Notes: generated from the sequence alone by a model not told the origin. 45,787 bases of DNA from Eubacteriales bacterium (GCA_030529725.1 JAUMWI010000008.1:1-45787), one strand, 5' to 3'; numbered from the stretch's first letter, positions 30,278 to 40,251 are shown. Numbers and translations are program-made.

Positions 30278-30850
30278 TCAGTCGTTTTTCATCTCAAGGC
30301 TGCCGCAGATATTTGCGCCGCGTGCCATCGTCATTGTCTTGGTGGTAATGTTGCCCTCGATGCGAGCCTTCTCGTCCAGCGTGACATTCTCAGAAACGTC
30401 CAGATCACCCACGACCGTACCGGCGCAGCTCACCTCTCCGGCGTGGATATTGCCGACAATGCGAGACTTTTCGCTGATCTGCACCTGTCCGGAAACCGTG
30501 ACATCGCCCTCGAGCACGCAATCGATCACAAACAGTCCGGCAGCTGTTGCATTCCCCTTAATATCCGAGCGAACGGTGGCAACGCCGTCCGTTACCAGAT
30601 TGCCCTTAAGCTCACCGGCGATCTCAATGTCGCCCTTGGCGGTTATGGTGCCCTCCATAACGGTGCCGGGTGCCAGATACGTCTTAGCAGTGTGCTGCGC
30701 GGGGACAGCAGATACATTTTTGCTCTTCTTTTCTGCCACAGGCTCGCTCACGGGGACTGCCTTTTCTGTGGAAGCATTTTTTCTCGCGTCTTCTTTGCCA
30801 ACGCCGAACACTTCATAAAACGCCTGGTTGAAGTTATCCTTCTTACTCAT
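30278..30850 (-). CDS. Bactofilin (polymer-forming cytoskeletal protein)
   Basis: This 190-residue protein has a central bactofilin (DUF583) beta-helix: VMEGTITAKGDIEIAGELKGNLVTDGVATV, then repeats of about 17-18 residues such as DCVLEGDVTVSGQVQI and GEVSCAGTVVGDLDVSENVTL. The first 70 residues are charged and disordered-looking with a predicted amphipathic start (NFNQAFYEVFGVGKEDARK). Bactofilins polymerise without nucleotide and recruit cell-wall enzymes. Here the gene lies 22 bases downstream of a polysaccharide deacetylase, fitting a cell-envelope role. The ATG at 30850 follows AAGAGGT. Confidence 0.9.
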   Translation of the reverse strand: MSKKDNFNQAFYEVFGVGKEDARKNASTEKAVPVSEPVAEKKSKNVSAVPAQHTAKTYLAPGTVMEGTITAKGDIEIAGELKGNLVTDGVATVRSDIKGNATAAGLFVIDCVLEGDVTVSGQVQISEKSRIVGNIHAGEVSCAGTVVGDLDVSENVTLDEKARIEGNITTKTMTMARGANICGSLEMKND

Positions 30851-30872
30851 GTTCCAATACCTCTTTTCATCG

Positions 30873-31775
30873 TTATCCCTGATAGCCGTACAGCACCGGC
30901 ATCGTCTGCGGGGTTAGTTTTTCAAATGTAAAACCCAGCTCTGTGAGCCGGTCGATCACAATGCTGAGCGCCTCCACCGTGGTCTTTTTCGCCTGCGCGT
31001 CATGCATCAGCACAAAGCCGCGTGTCACGTCTGCCGCAGGTCCCACCACGCTGCGAATGATCTCTGTCGCCGGTGCCGGCGTACCGGTCGCGTCGCCGCC
31101 GGAGAGATTCCAGTCGCACGGCACAAAGCCGCGGCGCAGCATTTCGGCGATCAGCTCACGGTAAATGCCGCGGTTATAGGCGTTGATGCTGCCGCCGGGG
31201 AAACGGAACACAGTCGGCGTCTCTCCGGTGGTCTCCCGGATCTGCACAAAAATCTGGTACATATCCTCAAGATACGCCTCTACGGAGGAATAGATCTGCG
31301 TGTAGTTGTGCGTGTAGGAGTGCATCCCTATCGTGTGGCCTGCTGCCACAATGTCGCGCATACGCTGAAGATCCGCCTCGTCGGACTGGCCGATCACGAA
31401 GAAGGTCGCCTTCACGTCCTTGTCCTTCAGGATCTTCAGGATCTCATCCGTGCGTTCGGAGGGACCATCGTCAAAGGTGAGGTAGATCGTCTTTTCGGTG
31501 CGCTCTGTGGCATTGAGCGGCTGGGGGGCGTAGAAATCGGGATACAGGTCCTGATACGCCGGATGCTCCGGGACAAAGTCGCTCTGCGCAACAGTCTCCG
31601 CGGAAAGCTGCTCAAATTCACGCATCTGCGCCTCTGTCTCAAGCAATTCGATGTACTGTCTTTCCTGTTCGCTGATGGCCTTGTACCGAAATGCAAATAT
31701 GGAAGGCACCATGATCAAAACGATCACGCAAAGCAGGATCATATTTTTAAAAAAACGTACGCTTCCAAAATACAC
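30873..31775 (-). CDS. Membrane-anchored CE4 polysaccharide deacetylase
   Basis: This protein of about 300 residues has one N-terminal membrane segment (MILLCVIVLIMVPSIFAF) and an extracellular NodB domain. CE4 motifs are complete: TFDDGPS with the metal Asp (D103), H152-S-Y-T-H156, RFPGGS and a late LMHDA. It probably deacetylates peptidoglycan or another wall glycan. I choose GTG at 31775 because AGAAGGAGTG sits 7 bases upstream; an in-frame ATG at 31802 adds only MFFRRRSVP with a weaker GAGG site. It is the first gene of a pair with the bactofilin. Confidence 0.9.
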   Translation of the reverse strand: MYFGSVRFFKNMILLCVIVLIMVPSIFAFRYKAISEQERQYIELLETEAQMREFEQLSAETVAQSDFVPEHPAYQDLYPDFYAPQPLNATERTEKTIYLTFDDGPSERTDEILKILKDKDVKATFFVIGQSDEADLQRMRDIVAAGHTIGMHSYTHNYTQIYSSVEAYLEDMYQIFVQIRETTGETPTVFRFPGGSINAYNRGIYRELIAEMLRRGFVPCDWNLSGGDATGTPAPATEIIRSVVGPAADVTRGFVLMHDAQAKKTTVEALSIVIDRLTELGFTFEKLTPQTMPVLYGYQG

Positions 31776-31802
31776 GGGTACACTCCTTCTGCGAAAAAAC
31801 AT

Positions 31803-32073
31803 GGCGAAACCTCGTCATATTTCAGCTTGTCGAAAAAGGCTTTTCGACAAGCTGAGCAAGTTTTGCAGCGTTCAGAAAAGATGCAAAACTTATGATCATA
31901 ATCATGAAAGACACCCCTCCCGGGTTTCTTTCACACGATCTTCCTTTCCGGAAATTCGGCAAAGGCGGGGTTTTTGACAGCCTGATATTTGTTATGGCCG
32001 GCCTGCTGACCTATCTGTCATTATAATGCGCCAAAATCCAGCCGTCAAGCATAACTCCCCCCCCAAATGTATA
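31803..32073. other. Intergenic stretch with three consecutive inverted repeats
   Basis: No gene is seen here. It contains a perfect 14-bp hairpin (31823-31836 with 31841-31854, TTTTCGACAAGCTG arm), a perfect 10-bp inverted repeat (31858-31867 with 31882-31891, AAGTTTTGCA), and a 7-bp repeat closing a GC-rich loop (31905-31911 with 31927-31933). The palindrome ATGATCAT lies between the second and third. It could be a REP-like repeat or a small structured RNA. Confidence 0.5.
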
Positions 32074-32140
32074 AAAAAGCACCCCAATTGTTGAATAATT
32101 GCCAGAATTTGGCAATTCCTCTGCAAAAAGGGTGCTTTTT
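32074..32140 (-). terminator. Terminator after the HtrA-like gene
   Basis: Outer stem AAAAAGCACCC (32074-32084) pairs with GGGTGCTTTTT (32130-32140). An inner stem ATTGCCA/TGGCAAT lies inside. A T5 run ends it on the minus strand. Confidence 0.7.
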
Positions 32141-32156
32141 AAAAACGGTATCTGTC

Positions 32157-33497
32157 TCAGAAGCCGAAGTTGCCGAAGAACCAGCTCCACGGATCGTAGA
32201 AGCCGCCGCCGTTGTAGTAGCCGCCCTGCGTGCTGTCCTGCGCAGGAGCCTTGGTGGTCGTGTCCTCGGGGGTCACTCCGAAGGTCAGGGAAATCTCCAT
32301 CGTCTCGCCGCCGCGGTAGATGGTAAAGGTTGCTGTGTCACCGGCGGAATAGCCCTTCTTTGCTGCGGTCAGTCCGGCGGTATCCTTGATCTCCTTGCCG
32401 TCGATCTTCAAAATAACATCGCCCATTTTGAGTCCCGCCTTTTCCGCGGCACTGCCCGGCTCGACCGAGTAGACGAACACGCCCTCACTTACGGTGTAGC
32501 GGTATTGCCGCGCCATCTGCTGCGTCATGGTACCCGGGGTAATGCCGATGTACGGCTTATTCGTCACATAGCCGTTGGTCATGATATCCTCGATCATGGC
32601 GATTACGTCATTGATGGGAATGGCAAAGCCGATGCCCTCGACCGTGGTGGAGGAATAGCTCGAATACTTCGCCGACACGATGCCCACGACTTCGCCGTAG
32701 GTGTTGACCAGCGGGCCGCCGGAGTTGCCGGGGTTGATGGAGCAGTCCACCTGGATCATGTTGAACGGCGTGCCGTCCACATTGATCGCGCGATCCGCGC
32801 AGGAGACGATGCCCTGCGACATGGAGAACGTCAGCTCACCGAGCGGATTGCCGATGGCAGCGACCGTCTCGCCGATGGCGATCTTGCTCGAATCGCCCAG
32901 CACCACCGGAGAAAGGCCCGTCACGTCGATCTTGATGACGGCAATATCATAATCCTCATCGCCGCCGATGACAGAAGCATCATAGGTCTCGCCGTTGTAG
33001 AGCGTGACCTTAACCGAGCTTGCGCCCTCGACCACGTGATAGTTCGTGACGATATAGCCATCCTGCGTAATGGCAAAGCCGCTGCCGCTCGCCGCAGTCT
33101 GCACGCTCTGCCCGAATACATTCGTGCTCGTTGCAGACACATTGATGGAAACGACGCTGCCCACATTCGCGGCATAGACCTCCGGCATGGTAAGTTCCCT
33201 GCCTCCGCCGATGCGCACAGTGGTAATCTCCGCCACCTCGCGGTCGCTGACCTGAACGGTGGTCTTATTGACCCTTGCGCCGAGTAATGCACGGTTCACG
33301 CCTGCGCCGACAAAGCCGCCGAGCAGCGCACAGCATAGTGCCAGTGCCGCAAGTTTCAGCCCCGTGCGCTTCTTTCTTGGCTTCGCCGTCTCCCACGGCT
33401 CTTCCGCGTAGTTTTTGGTATCCACCGGCTCGTTGGGGTTGCTGTCGCCCTTGCGGTAATTGTAATGATACAGATTCTTTTCGTCCTCGTAATACAT
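32157..33497 (-). CDS. HtrA/DegP-like membrane-anchored serine protease with PDZ domain
   Basis: This 446-residue protein has a cytoplasmic N-terminus (about 45 residues, acidic and Tyr-rich), one membrane segment at about 46-66, an extracellular trypsin-like domain with the triad H154 (NYHVVEG), D184 (EDYDIAVIKI) and S259 (INPGNSGGP), and a C-terminal PDZ domain with the carboxylate loop near YIGI and VYSVEPGSAAEKAGLKMGDVI. It ends in a Gly/Tyr/Phe/Trp-rich tail. It should degrade misfolded secreted or envelope proteins. The ATG follows AAGGAGGC. The upstream region has a hairpin (33517-33536) and a TATAGT-like -10 with no clear -35. Confidence 0.95.
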   Translation of the reverse strand: MYYEDEKNLYHYNYRKGDSNPNEPVDTKNYAEEPWETAKPRKKRTGLKLAALALCCALLGGFVGAGVNRALLGARVNKTTVQVSDREVAEITTVRIGGGRELTMPEVYAANVGSVVSINVSATSTNVFGQSVQTAASGSGFAITQDGYIVTNYHVVEGASSVKVTLYNGETYDASVIGGDEDYDIAVIKIDVTGLSPVVLGDSSKIAIGETVAAIGNPLGELTFSMSQGIVSCADRAINVDGTPFNMIQVDCSINPGNSGGPLVNTYGEVVGIVSAKYSSYSSTTVEGIGFAIPINDVIAMIEDIMTNGYVTNKPYIGITPGTMTQQMARQYRYTVSEGVFVYSVEPGSAAEKAGLKMGDVILKIDGKEIKDTAGLTAAKKGYSAGDTATFTIYRGGETMEISLTFGVTPEDTTTKAPAQDSTQGGYYNGGGFYDPWSWFFGNFGF

Positions 33498-33696
33498 ACC
33501 AAAGCCTCCTTCGGAGAAAACCGCCGCTGCGGTTTTTGACGTTACCCACTATAAAATGTGTTTGTGTCTTTTTTTTGAACAAATCGTTATGTTTTTTTGA
33601 AACGTTCGCAATCACGCATTTTTTGCTTGCTCTTTGCCCTGTGGCATACTAAAATAATAGCAAATTATACTACGATTACAGGGGAGGTGGCAAGAC

Positions 33697-35298
33697 TTGC
33701 TGCGCATCGACTCTCTCAAATTGCCCGTGGGCGCGGATGAAGCTGCGCTGCGCCGCGCCGCAGCAGAGCTTCTGCGCGTCAGCGAGGACAAAATCAAATC
33801 GTGCCGCCTGCTGCGCCGTTCGATCGACGCACGCGACGGCGTGCATCTCGTCTGCTCCGCCGCCATAAGTGTTGAAAACGAGGCCGCCGCGCTCAAAGCC
33901 TGCCGCAGCAAGACCGTTTCACGCTATGCTCCCGAACACTACACTCTTCCCGAAACCGTCAAATCGCCCGCCGTGCGTCCCTTGGTGATCGGAGCCGGGC
34001 CGGCAGGTCTTTTCTGCGCACTGGTGCTTGCCCGCTGCGGCGCAAAACCGATCCTTTTGGAGCGCGGCAAGTGTGTTGAGCAGCGCAGGCGCGATGTGGA
34101 GCATTTCTGGTCGACCGGCACGCTGAACCCTGCCTCGAACGTCCAGTTCGGTGAGGGCGGCGCCGGCGCATTCTCCGACGGTAAGCTCAATACCGGCACA
34201 AAGGATCTGCGCCACGGCTTTATCCTGGAGGAATTTGTCCTGAACGGCGCAAGCGAGGATATTCTGATCGATGCCAAGCCGCACGTCGGCACGGACAGAC
34301 TGTATACCGTGCTGCAAAACCTGCGCCGTGAGCTTTTGTCTCTCGGCGCGGAGGTGCGCTTTTCCCATCAGGTCGTCGGCATCGACAGCGCGGACGGTCA
34401 TGTAACAGCGCTGTGCGTTGCCTCCCCCGAGGGGGAATACACGCTCCCGGCGCACCACGTTGTCCTCGCGCTCGGACACAGCGCGCGCGATACCTTTGCG
34501 TTGCTGAAATCCATCGGCGTCCCGATGGAACCGAAACCGTTTGCCGTCGGCGTCCGCATTGAGCATAGGCAATCCGACATGGATGCTGCGCAGTACAAAA
34601 AAGCTGCCGGACACCCCGGACTTCCGCCGACCTCCTACAAGCTCGCCTGCCACACCTCCGGCGGCCGCGGCGTGTTCTCGTTCTGTGTCTGCCCCGGCGG
34701 TCAGGTCGTTGCCGCCGCATCGGAAGAAGGGCGCGTGGTCACCAACGGCATGAGCGAATTTGCCCGCGACAAAGAGAACATCAACGGCGGACTTCTTGTG
34801 TCCGTCACACCGGAGGACTTCGGCTCAAATGATGTCCTTGCCGGCGTTGCGTTGCAGCGCACTCTGGAGGAAGCCGCCTACCGCGCAGGCGGAGGGACAT
34901 ATGCCGCTCCCGCGCAGACGGTCGGTGACTTTTTGGCGCACCGCGCCTCGACAGGCGCCGGGACGGTCACGCCTTCCTACCGTCCGGACGTGCGTTGGTG
35001 CGACCTGCATGAGTGCCTGCCGGATTTTGTCTGTGCTGCTCTGGAGGAGGCGCTTCCCGTGCTGGAGCGCAAGATTCATGGCTTTGCTTCGCCCGACGCG
35101 GTGCTCACTGCGGTGGAGACGCGCTCATCGTCTCCCGTGCGCATTGTGCGCGATGAAACGTATCAGTCTGCTTTGCGCGGACTCTATCCCTGCGGTGAGG
35201 GCGCCGGCTATGCCGGCGGCATCATGAGTGCCGCCGCTGACGGCATCCACTGTGCCGAAATGATTTTAGAGGAATTGAGGAATACAAATCATGGCTAA
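33697..35298 (+). CDS. FAD-dependent oxidoreductase (COG2509-like)
   Basis: This 533-residue flavoprotein has the dinucleotide-binding fingerprint G99-A-G-P-A-G104 in PLVIGAGPAGLFCALVLARCG. It is followed by ERGKCVEQRRRDVEHFW and NVQFGEGGAGAFSDGKLNTGTKD, which I recognise from a conserved but uncharacterised family in Bacillota. The N-terminal 80 residues form a small alpha-beta domain found in the same family. The start is TTG (33697), preceded by GGGGAGGTGG; no better ATG exists. Its stop overlaps the next gene by 8 bases. The substrate is unknown. Confidence 0.85.
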   Translation: MLRIDSLKLPVGADEAALRRAAAELLRVSEDKIKSCRLLRRSIDARDGVHLVCSAAISVENEAAALKACRSKTVSRYAPEHYTLPETVKSPAVRPLVIGAGPAGLFCALVLARCGAKPILLERGKCVEQRRRDVEHFWSTGTLNPASNVQFGEGGAGAFSDGKLNTGTKDLRHGFILEEFVLNGASEDILIDAKPHVGTDRLYTVLQNLRRELLSLGAEVRFSHQVVGIDSADGHVTALCVASPEGEYTLPAHHVVLALGHSARDTFALLKSIGVPMEPKPFAVGVRIEHRQSDMDAAQYKKAAGHPGLPPTSYKLACHTSGGRGVFSFCVCPGGQVVAAASEEGRVVTNGMSEFARDKENINGGLLVSVTPEDFGSNDVLAGVALQRTLEEAAYRAGGGTYAAPAQTVGDFLAHRASTGAGTVTPSYRPDVRWCDLHECLPDFVCAALEEALPVLERKIHGFASPDAVLTAVETRSSSPVRIVRDETYQSALRGLYPCGEGAGYAGGIMSAAADGIHCAEMILEELRNTNHG

Positions 35299-36259
35299 AA
35301 AAATCGGTGTCATCATCGACTTTCTGACAGACGAATATGCAAAAAAAATCAACGCTGCTGCGGCCTCCCACGGCTACGAGACCGTGTATTTTGACTCCAG
35401 CCGCGCTGCTGTCGGTAATGTGGACGAGTGCGAAATCATCTACGGTCACCCCTCGCAAAAGGTCATCGCAAGCGCAAAGAATCTCAAGTGGTTTGCCTGC
35501 TGCTGGGCAGGCGTGGATCACTTCTGCAAGGACGAAATCTACTGCAATCCCGAGTGCCTTCTCACCAACGCCTCCGGTGCCTACGGCACCACGATCGCCG
35601 AGCATATCACGATGACCGCGCTGATGCTCCTGCGCCGCCAGATGGAGTACACGGAGATCATTCGTGCCGGCGGCTGGAGCGTGCTCGACGGCGGCATCCG
35701 CTCGCTCCACGGCGCACGCATCACAATGCTCGGCACCGGCGATATCGGCACGGAATTTGCCCGCCGCGCGCGTGCATTCCATCCGAAGGCTCTCATCGGT
35801 GTATCCCGCAGTGGAAGGGCAAATCCCGATTTTGACGTGGTCCGCCCCGTCGATCAGCTCGATACGCTCCTGCCCGAGACTGATCTTCTCGTCATGGCGC
35901 TGCCCTCCACACCCGACACCGTCGGCATCCTCAGCCGTGAGCGCCTGGCACTGCTGCCGGACACCGCCTACGTCATCAACGTCGGCCGCGGCACGGCAGT
36001 CGATCAGGAAGCGCTTTGCGACGCGCTCAATGCAGGACACCTCGCCGGCGCGTCGCTCGATGTGGTCGTGCCTGAGCCGCTGCCTGCTGACCATCCTCTG
36101 CGCAGTGCGAAAAATCTGTTGCTCACACCGCATGTTGCCGGCAACATGACGCTTGGCTACACCTGCGAGCTGAACGTGCAGATCTTCTGCGACAATCTTG
36201 ACCGCTATGTAAGCGGTCAGAAACTCACCCACCTTGTAGACAGAAAGAAAGGATACTGA
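35291..36259 (+). CDS. D-2-hydroxyacid dehydrogenase family protein
   Basis: This 322-residue NAD(P)-dependent dehydrogenase has the nucleotide loop LGTGDIGTEFA, catalytic Arg in NVGRGTAVD, the Glu region LDVVVPEPLPADHPL and catalytic His in LTPHVAGN, all at usual positions. It would reduce 2-keto acids to D-2-hydroxy acids (or the reverse). The usual DVFEPEPLP is DVVVPEPLP here, so the conserved Glu spacing is slightly altered. The ATG at 35291 lies in the end of the FAD oxidoreductase gene after GAGGAATTGAGG, so the two are translated together. Confidence 0.88.
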   Translation: MAKKIGVIIDFLTDEYAKKINAAAASHGYETVYFDSSRAAVGNVDECEIIYGHPSQKVIASAKNLKWFACCWAGVDHFCKDEIYCNPECLLTNASGAYGTTIAEHITMTALMLLRRQMEYTEIIRAGGWSVLDGGIRSLHGARITMLGTGDIGTEFARRARAFHPKALIGVSRSGRANPDFDVVRPVDQLDTLLPETDLLVMALPSTPDTVGILSRERLALLPDTAYVINVGRGTAVDQEALCDALNAGHLAGASLDVVVPEPLPADHPLRSAKNLLLTPHVAGNMTLGYTCELNVQIFCDNLDRYVSGQKLTHLVDRKKGY

Positions 36260-36263
36260 GCGC

Positions 36264-37088
36264 ATGGCAGCTGTGCAGCCGAAAAACTTCATACTCCGGC
36301 TTGTACAGGGCGCGATTATCGGTGCCGGCGCGATTTTGCCCGGTGTCTCCGGCGGTGTGCTCGCCGTCATCTTCGGCATCTACCGTCCCATGATGGAGGT
36401 GCTCACGCATCCGATGTCGGCACTCAGGCGCTACTGGCGGATTCTGCTTCCCATCGGTATCGGCTGGGTTCTCGGCTTTTTCGGCGGCAGCGGCGTCATT
36501 TTACTGCTGTTCCACCACTCGGAAACGCTGGCGACATGCCTGTTTGTCGGGTTGATCCTCGGCACCGTGCCGGATCTTTGGCGCGAAGCCGGTGAGCGGG
36601 GGCGAAGCAAGGGCGCATACTTTGCCGCAGCAGCGAGCTTTTCCGTGCTCTTGTCGTTGCTGTTGGGCGTGCAATTCGGCGCGTTTGGACAAATGAAGGC
36701 AAACTTTTTCGGTTTCCTGTTCTGCGGCGTGCTGTGGGGACTGAGCCTGATCGTCCCCGGCATGACCTCATCGTCTATTCTGATGGCGGTAGGCTTGCTC
36801 ACGCCGATGATCGAAGGCATCACGACCCTTGATCTCTCCGTCCTTGTCCCGTGGCTGCTCGGTATGCTCAGCACCATTTTGCTGCTGGCACGGCTTATTA
36901 GCTGGCTTTTCAGAACGCACCATATGCTTGCCTCCCATGCCGTCGTCGGCATCGTGCTTGCCTCCACACTCGTCATCGTGCCGGTGCAGTACGCAACTGT
37001 GGGAGAGGCCCTGCTGTGTCTCGTCTGCGCTGTCATCGGCGCGGTGCTGGCACACTTCTCCGGCAAATTGCAGACAAAAGACGCATAA
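36264..37088 (+). CDS. DUF368 membrane protein (undecaprenyl-phosphate translocase family)
   Basis: This 274-residue polytopic membrane protein has about eight hydrophobic segments. The N-terminal GAIIGAGAILPGVSGGVLAVIFGIY and the internal LWGLSLIVPGMTSSSILMAVGL are the paired P-G-(V/M)-(S/T) motifs of DUF368. Members of this family have been reported to recycle the lipid carrier undecaprenyl phosphate across the membrane for wall synthesis. The gene follows the dehydrogenase by 4 bases. No functional link between the three operon members is obvious. Confidence 0.88.
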   Translation: MAAVQPKNFILRLVQGAIIGAGAILPGVSGGVLAVIFGIYRPMMEVLTHPMSALRRYWRILLPIGIGWVLGFFGGSGVILLLFHHSETLATCLFVGLILGTVPDLWREAGERGRSKGAYFAAAASFSVLLSLLLGVQFGAFGQMKANFFGFLFCGVLWGLSLIVPGMTSSSILMAVGLLTPMIEGITTLDLSVLVPWLLGMLSTILLLARLISWLFRTHHMLASHAVVGIVLASTLVIVPVQYATVGEALLCLVCAVIGAVLAHFSGKLQTKDA

Positions 37089-37126
37089 TAATATCGCTGA
37101 AAGCGCTTGCTTTCAGCGATATTATT
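37087..37126. terminator. Bidirectional terminator between DUF368 and ftsH
   Basis: A perfect 18-bp stem (37087-37104 with 37109-37126) has loop GCTT and AT-rich ends on both sides. Confidence 0.9.
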
Positions 37127-37128
37127 TC

Positions 37129-39246
37129 TTATCCTTCGGTTTTTTCTTCTTCTGGCTGTTCGTCCGGATTTCCCTCGGGCATCTCCGTTTCCTGCTCCAG
37201 CGGCGGCATCTCGATCTTCTCGCTCGTCATGGCAATGTGTTTGGCAGGCGCTTCGATGCTCTCCGGCTGAGAGGGGCGGAAACCATCCTGCTCCGTCTTG
37301 CGCGTGGAGGCGTAGGCCTCCTCGACCGTGGAGGGGTCGCGCCCCTCGAGAATAGCGACCATCTCGCCGCCGGTGATCGTTTCCTTCTCCAGAAGATAGG
37401 CAACGACCTTGTCCATATCCTCGCGGTTTTCCTCGATCACCTTGACGGCATCGCGGTAGCATTCGTCAAGGATCGTCTTGACTTCCTTATCCATGATCGC
37501 GGCGGTATCCTGCGCACAGTCGAGCCCATAGCCGCCGTCCAAATACTGATTGCGCACGCTGCCGAGCGCCATCATGCCGAACGCGTCGCTCATGCCGAAC
37601 ATGGCGACCATGTTTCGCGCGATCTGCGTGGCCTCTTGGATGTCCTGACTTGCGCCGTTGGTCATGGTGTTCATCACGACCTCCTCGGCGGCGCGGCCGC
37701 CCATGGAAACGGCGATCTTCGCCATCAGCTCATCCTTGGTGCGAAGGTTCGTCTTGTCCTCCTCGGGCATAAGCAGCGTGTAGCCGAGGCTGCCCTCTGT
37801 GTGCGGCACAATGGTGATCTTCTGCACCGGCTCGGCATTTTTCTGCTTGTAGGCGACCATCGCGTGGCCGACCTCGTGATAGGCAACGAGCTTCTTTTCA
37901 AACTCGGTCAGCACGCTGTTCTTCTTTTCGCTGCCGGCGATGACAAACTCGAACGCGGCGAGCATATCCTCCTGCGTGACGAAGCGGCGGCCCTTGCGCA
38001 CGGCGCGCAGCGCTGCCTCGTTGGCAAGGTTGGCAAGGTCTGCGCCCACGCAGCCGGCAGTAGCGAGAGCAACCTTCTTGAGGTCAACATCCTCGGCAAG
38101 CTTGATGTTGCGCGTATGAACTTCAAGCGTTGCAAGACGGCCGGCGAGGTTGGGACGGTCGATCGTGATGCGGCGGTCAAAACGGCCGGGACGCAGCAGC
38201 GCCTTGTCGAGCACCTCCGGACGGTTGGTGGCTGCAAGCACGATGACGCCCTTGCTGGGGTCAAAGCCGTCCATCTCGGCAAGCAGCTGGTTGAGCGTCT
38301 GCTCGCGCTCGTCGTTGCCGCCGAAGCGCCCGCCGTCACGGGACTTACCGATGGTGTCGATCTCGTCGATGAAGATGATGCAGGGTGCGACCTTGCTGGC
38401 TTCTGAGAACAGATCGCGCACACGGGACGCGCCCACGCCCACGAACATTTCCACAAAGTCGGAGCCGGAGATGGAGAAAAACGGCACATTTGCCTCGCCC
38501 GCTACCGCCTTGGCAAGCAGTGTCTTACCCGTACCGGGAGAGCCGACCAGCAGCGCGCCTTTCGGGATCTTCGCGCCGATGGCGGTGTACTTTTCGGGAT
38601 TGTGCAAAAAATCGATGATCTCCTCGAGCGATTCCTTTGCCTCGTCCTGTCCGGCAACATCGTCAAACGTGACGCCGGTGGATTTTTCCATATAGACCTT
38701 GGCATTCGCCTTGCCGACATTGCCGATGCCGAGGCCGCCCATGCCGCCGCCCCTTTTCGACAGCAGGTTCATCATCAGCATGAAGAAGCCCACCATCAGT
38801 GCCGCCGGCACGATATAGCTCATCATAAATGCCAGGATCGGGGACATCTGCGGCACATACGGCTTCGTGTATTCCACGCCGTATTCATCCAGCAGCGCCA
38901 TCAGACTCTCGTTGCCGTCAGGAATAATGGTGGTAAAAAGCGTGTAGTCCTCATCGTAAGACTCGCCCTCGGCGTCGGTGTAGACAAAGCCCTCCGCCGG
39001 CGTGATGGTGAACACATCGTCACCGAACTCGACAGACTCCACCTTCCCATCGCGCACCAGCTCGACAAACTCACTGTACGCGATCTCGTGTGAGCTTGCC
39101 GCATCGCGCTGTCCTTCGAGCAGGGTGGAGATATAGTTAATGCCGATCGTTGCGATCAGCGCCCAGATGACAAGCGAAAATACGCCGCGACTGTTTTTTC
39201 CTTTCCGATCCTGGTTGTTTTTGTTGTCTTTTTTGTTCTGTTCCAT
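37129..39246 (-). CDS. ftsH: ATP-dependent zinc metalloprotease FtsH
   Basis: This 705-residue membrane AAA protease has a membrane segment near residues 22-41, an extracytoplasmic part, a second segment ([22 protein letters not shown]), then AAA with Walker A GSPGTGKT, Walker [13 protein letters not shown] arginines in [20 protein letters not shown], and the zinc site H457-E-V-G-H461. HEVGH differs from the commoner HEAGH but keeps the HExxH. The tail is acidic ([16 protein letters not shown]). The ATG at 39246 follows AAGGAGGG; 22 in-frame upstream codons are excluded. It degrades membrane and regulatory proteins. Confidence 0.96.
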   Translation of the reverse strand: MEQNKKDNKNNQDRKGKNSRGVFSLVIWALIATIGINYISTLLEGQRDAASSHEIAYSEFVELVRDGKVESVEFGDDVFTITPAEGFVYTDAEGESYDEDYTLFTTIIPDGNESLMALLDEYGVEYTKPYVPQMSPILAFMMSYIVPAALMVGFFMLMMNLLSKRGGGMGGLGIGNVGKANAKVYMEKSTGVTFDDVAGQDEAKESLEEIIDFLHNPEKYTAIGAKIPKGALLVGSPGTGKTLLAKAVAGEANVPFFSISGSDFVEMFVGVGASRVRDLFSEASKVAPCIIFIDEIDTIGKSRDGGRFGGNDEREQTLNQLLAEMDGFDPSKGVIVLAATNRPEVLDKALLRPGRFDRRITIDRPNLAGRLATLEVHTRNIKLAEDVDLKKVALATAGCVGADLANLANEAALRAVRKGRRFVTQEDMLAAFEFVIAGSEKKNSVLTEFEKKLVAYHEVGHAMVAYKQKNAEPVQKITIVPHTEGSLGYTLLMPEEDKTNLRTKDELMAKIAVSMGGRAAEEVVMNTMTNGASQDIQEATQIARNMVAMFGMSDAFGMMALGSVRNQYLDGGYGLDCAQDTAAIMDKEVKTILDECYRDAVKVIEENREDMDKVVAYLLEKETITGGEMVAILEGRDPSTVEEAYASTRKTEQDGFRPSQPESIEAPAKHIAMTSEKIEMPPLEQETEMPEGNPDEQPEEEKTEG

Positions 39247-39302
39247 ATTTTTCCCTCCTTGCGGGGATCTCACACCCAATGGCGTTGGTTTTCTTTTGCC
39301 TG

Positions 39303-39331
39303 ATTGTAACACACAATTTTCCCTCTCACAA
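39303..39331 (-). promoter_or_regulatory. Promoter of ftsH
   Basis: On the minus strand: TTGTGA (39326-39331), 17-base spacer, TACAAT (39303-39308). Confidence 0.75.
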
Positions 39332-39444
39332 GTCGCGGACGGTGAACTTTCGGTAAATTTTTGCGTGATTTTCCTCTTTCTATTGTTCCCTGAGTGTGTT
39401 ATAGTAGTGATGAATAAAGAAATTTAACGTAAGGAGTTTATCTG

Positions 39445-40233
39445 ATGCAACAGGAAGAAGTCAACGTCAAGCGGAGCACCGAGCAGAATGCCGAGGCGGA
39501 CGGTCTGATCGAGGGGCGCAACGCGGTCATCGAAGCACTGCGCGCCGGAGCGAGCATTGACAAAATTTACCTGCAAAAGGGTGAGACGGACCGCACGCTC
39601 GGCCACATCGCCTCCACTGCCCGCGAAAAGGGCATTGTTGTGGTAGATGCGGACAAGCGAAAGCTCGATTTCATGAGCCGCACGAAGGCGCATCAAGGCG
39701 TGATCGCGCTCGCTTCCGTGCGCGAATATGTGAGCGTGGAAGATATTTTGAACATTGCGCGTCAAAAGGGCGAAAATCCGCTTCTCGTCGTGTGCGATGA
39801 GATTTCCGATCCGCACAATCTCGGCGCGATCATTCGTACCGCCGAGTGCGCCGGCGCACACGGTGTCATTATTCCCAAACGCCGCAGCGCGGGTCTTACG
39901 AGCATCGTCGGCAAAACGAGCGCAGGCGCTGTGAGCTACGTCCCCGTGGCGCGTGTGCCGAACATTGCCGCACTTTTGAAAGATCTGCAAAAAGCAGGCG
40001 TGTGGGTCTTCGGCACCGCCGCCGAGGGCAACACCTCGCTCTACGATGCCGACCTTAAGGGGAGTGCCGCCATTGTCATCGGCTCCGAGGGGGACGGCAT
40101 GACACGTTTGGTACGCGAGGGCTGCGACTTCCTTGTCAGCATTCCCATGAAGGGCAAAATTTCTTCACTCAACGCTTCCGCTGCCGCTGCCATTCTTCTT
40201 TACGAAGCGGTGCGTCAGCGCAGGAACGGATAA
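39445..40233 (+). CDS. rlmB: 23S rRNA guanosine-2'-O-methyltransferase (RlmB/TrmH family)
   Basis: This 262-residue SPOUT methyltransferase has an N-terminal substrate-binding domain with the start IEGRNAVIEALRAG, typical of RlmB. The trefoil-knot catalytic domain has motif 1 SDPHNLGAIIRTAECAGAHG, motif 2 IVIGSEGDGM and motif 3 IPMKGKISSLNASAAAAILLYE. It would methylate a 2'-OH in 23S rRNA using S-adenosylmethionine. The ATG at 39445 follows GTAAGGAG. A TATAGT-like -10 lies in 39395-39412 but its -35 is poor. The next gene starts 18 bases after the stop. Confidence 0.93.
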   Translation: MQQEEVNVKRSTEQNAEADGLIEGRNAVIEALRAGASIDKIYLQKGETDRTLGHIASTAREKGIVVVDADKRKLDFMSRTKAHQGVIALASVREYVSVEDILNIARQKGENPLLVVCDEISDPHNLGAIIRTAECAGAHGVIIPKRRSAGLTSIVGKTSAGAVSYVPVARVPNIAALLKDLQKAGVWVFGTAAEGNTSLYDADLKGSAAIVIGSEGDGMTRLVREGCDFLVSIPMKGKISSLNASAAAAILLYEAVRQRRNG

Positions 40234-40251
40234 CAGAAAAAGGTTTTTCTC

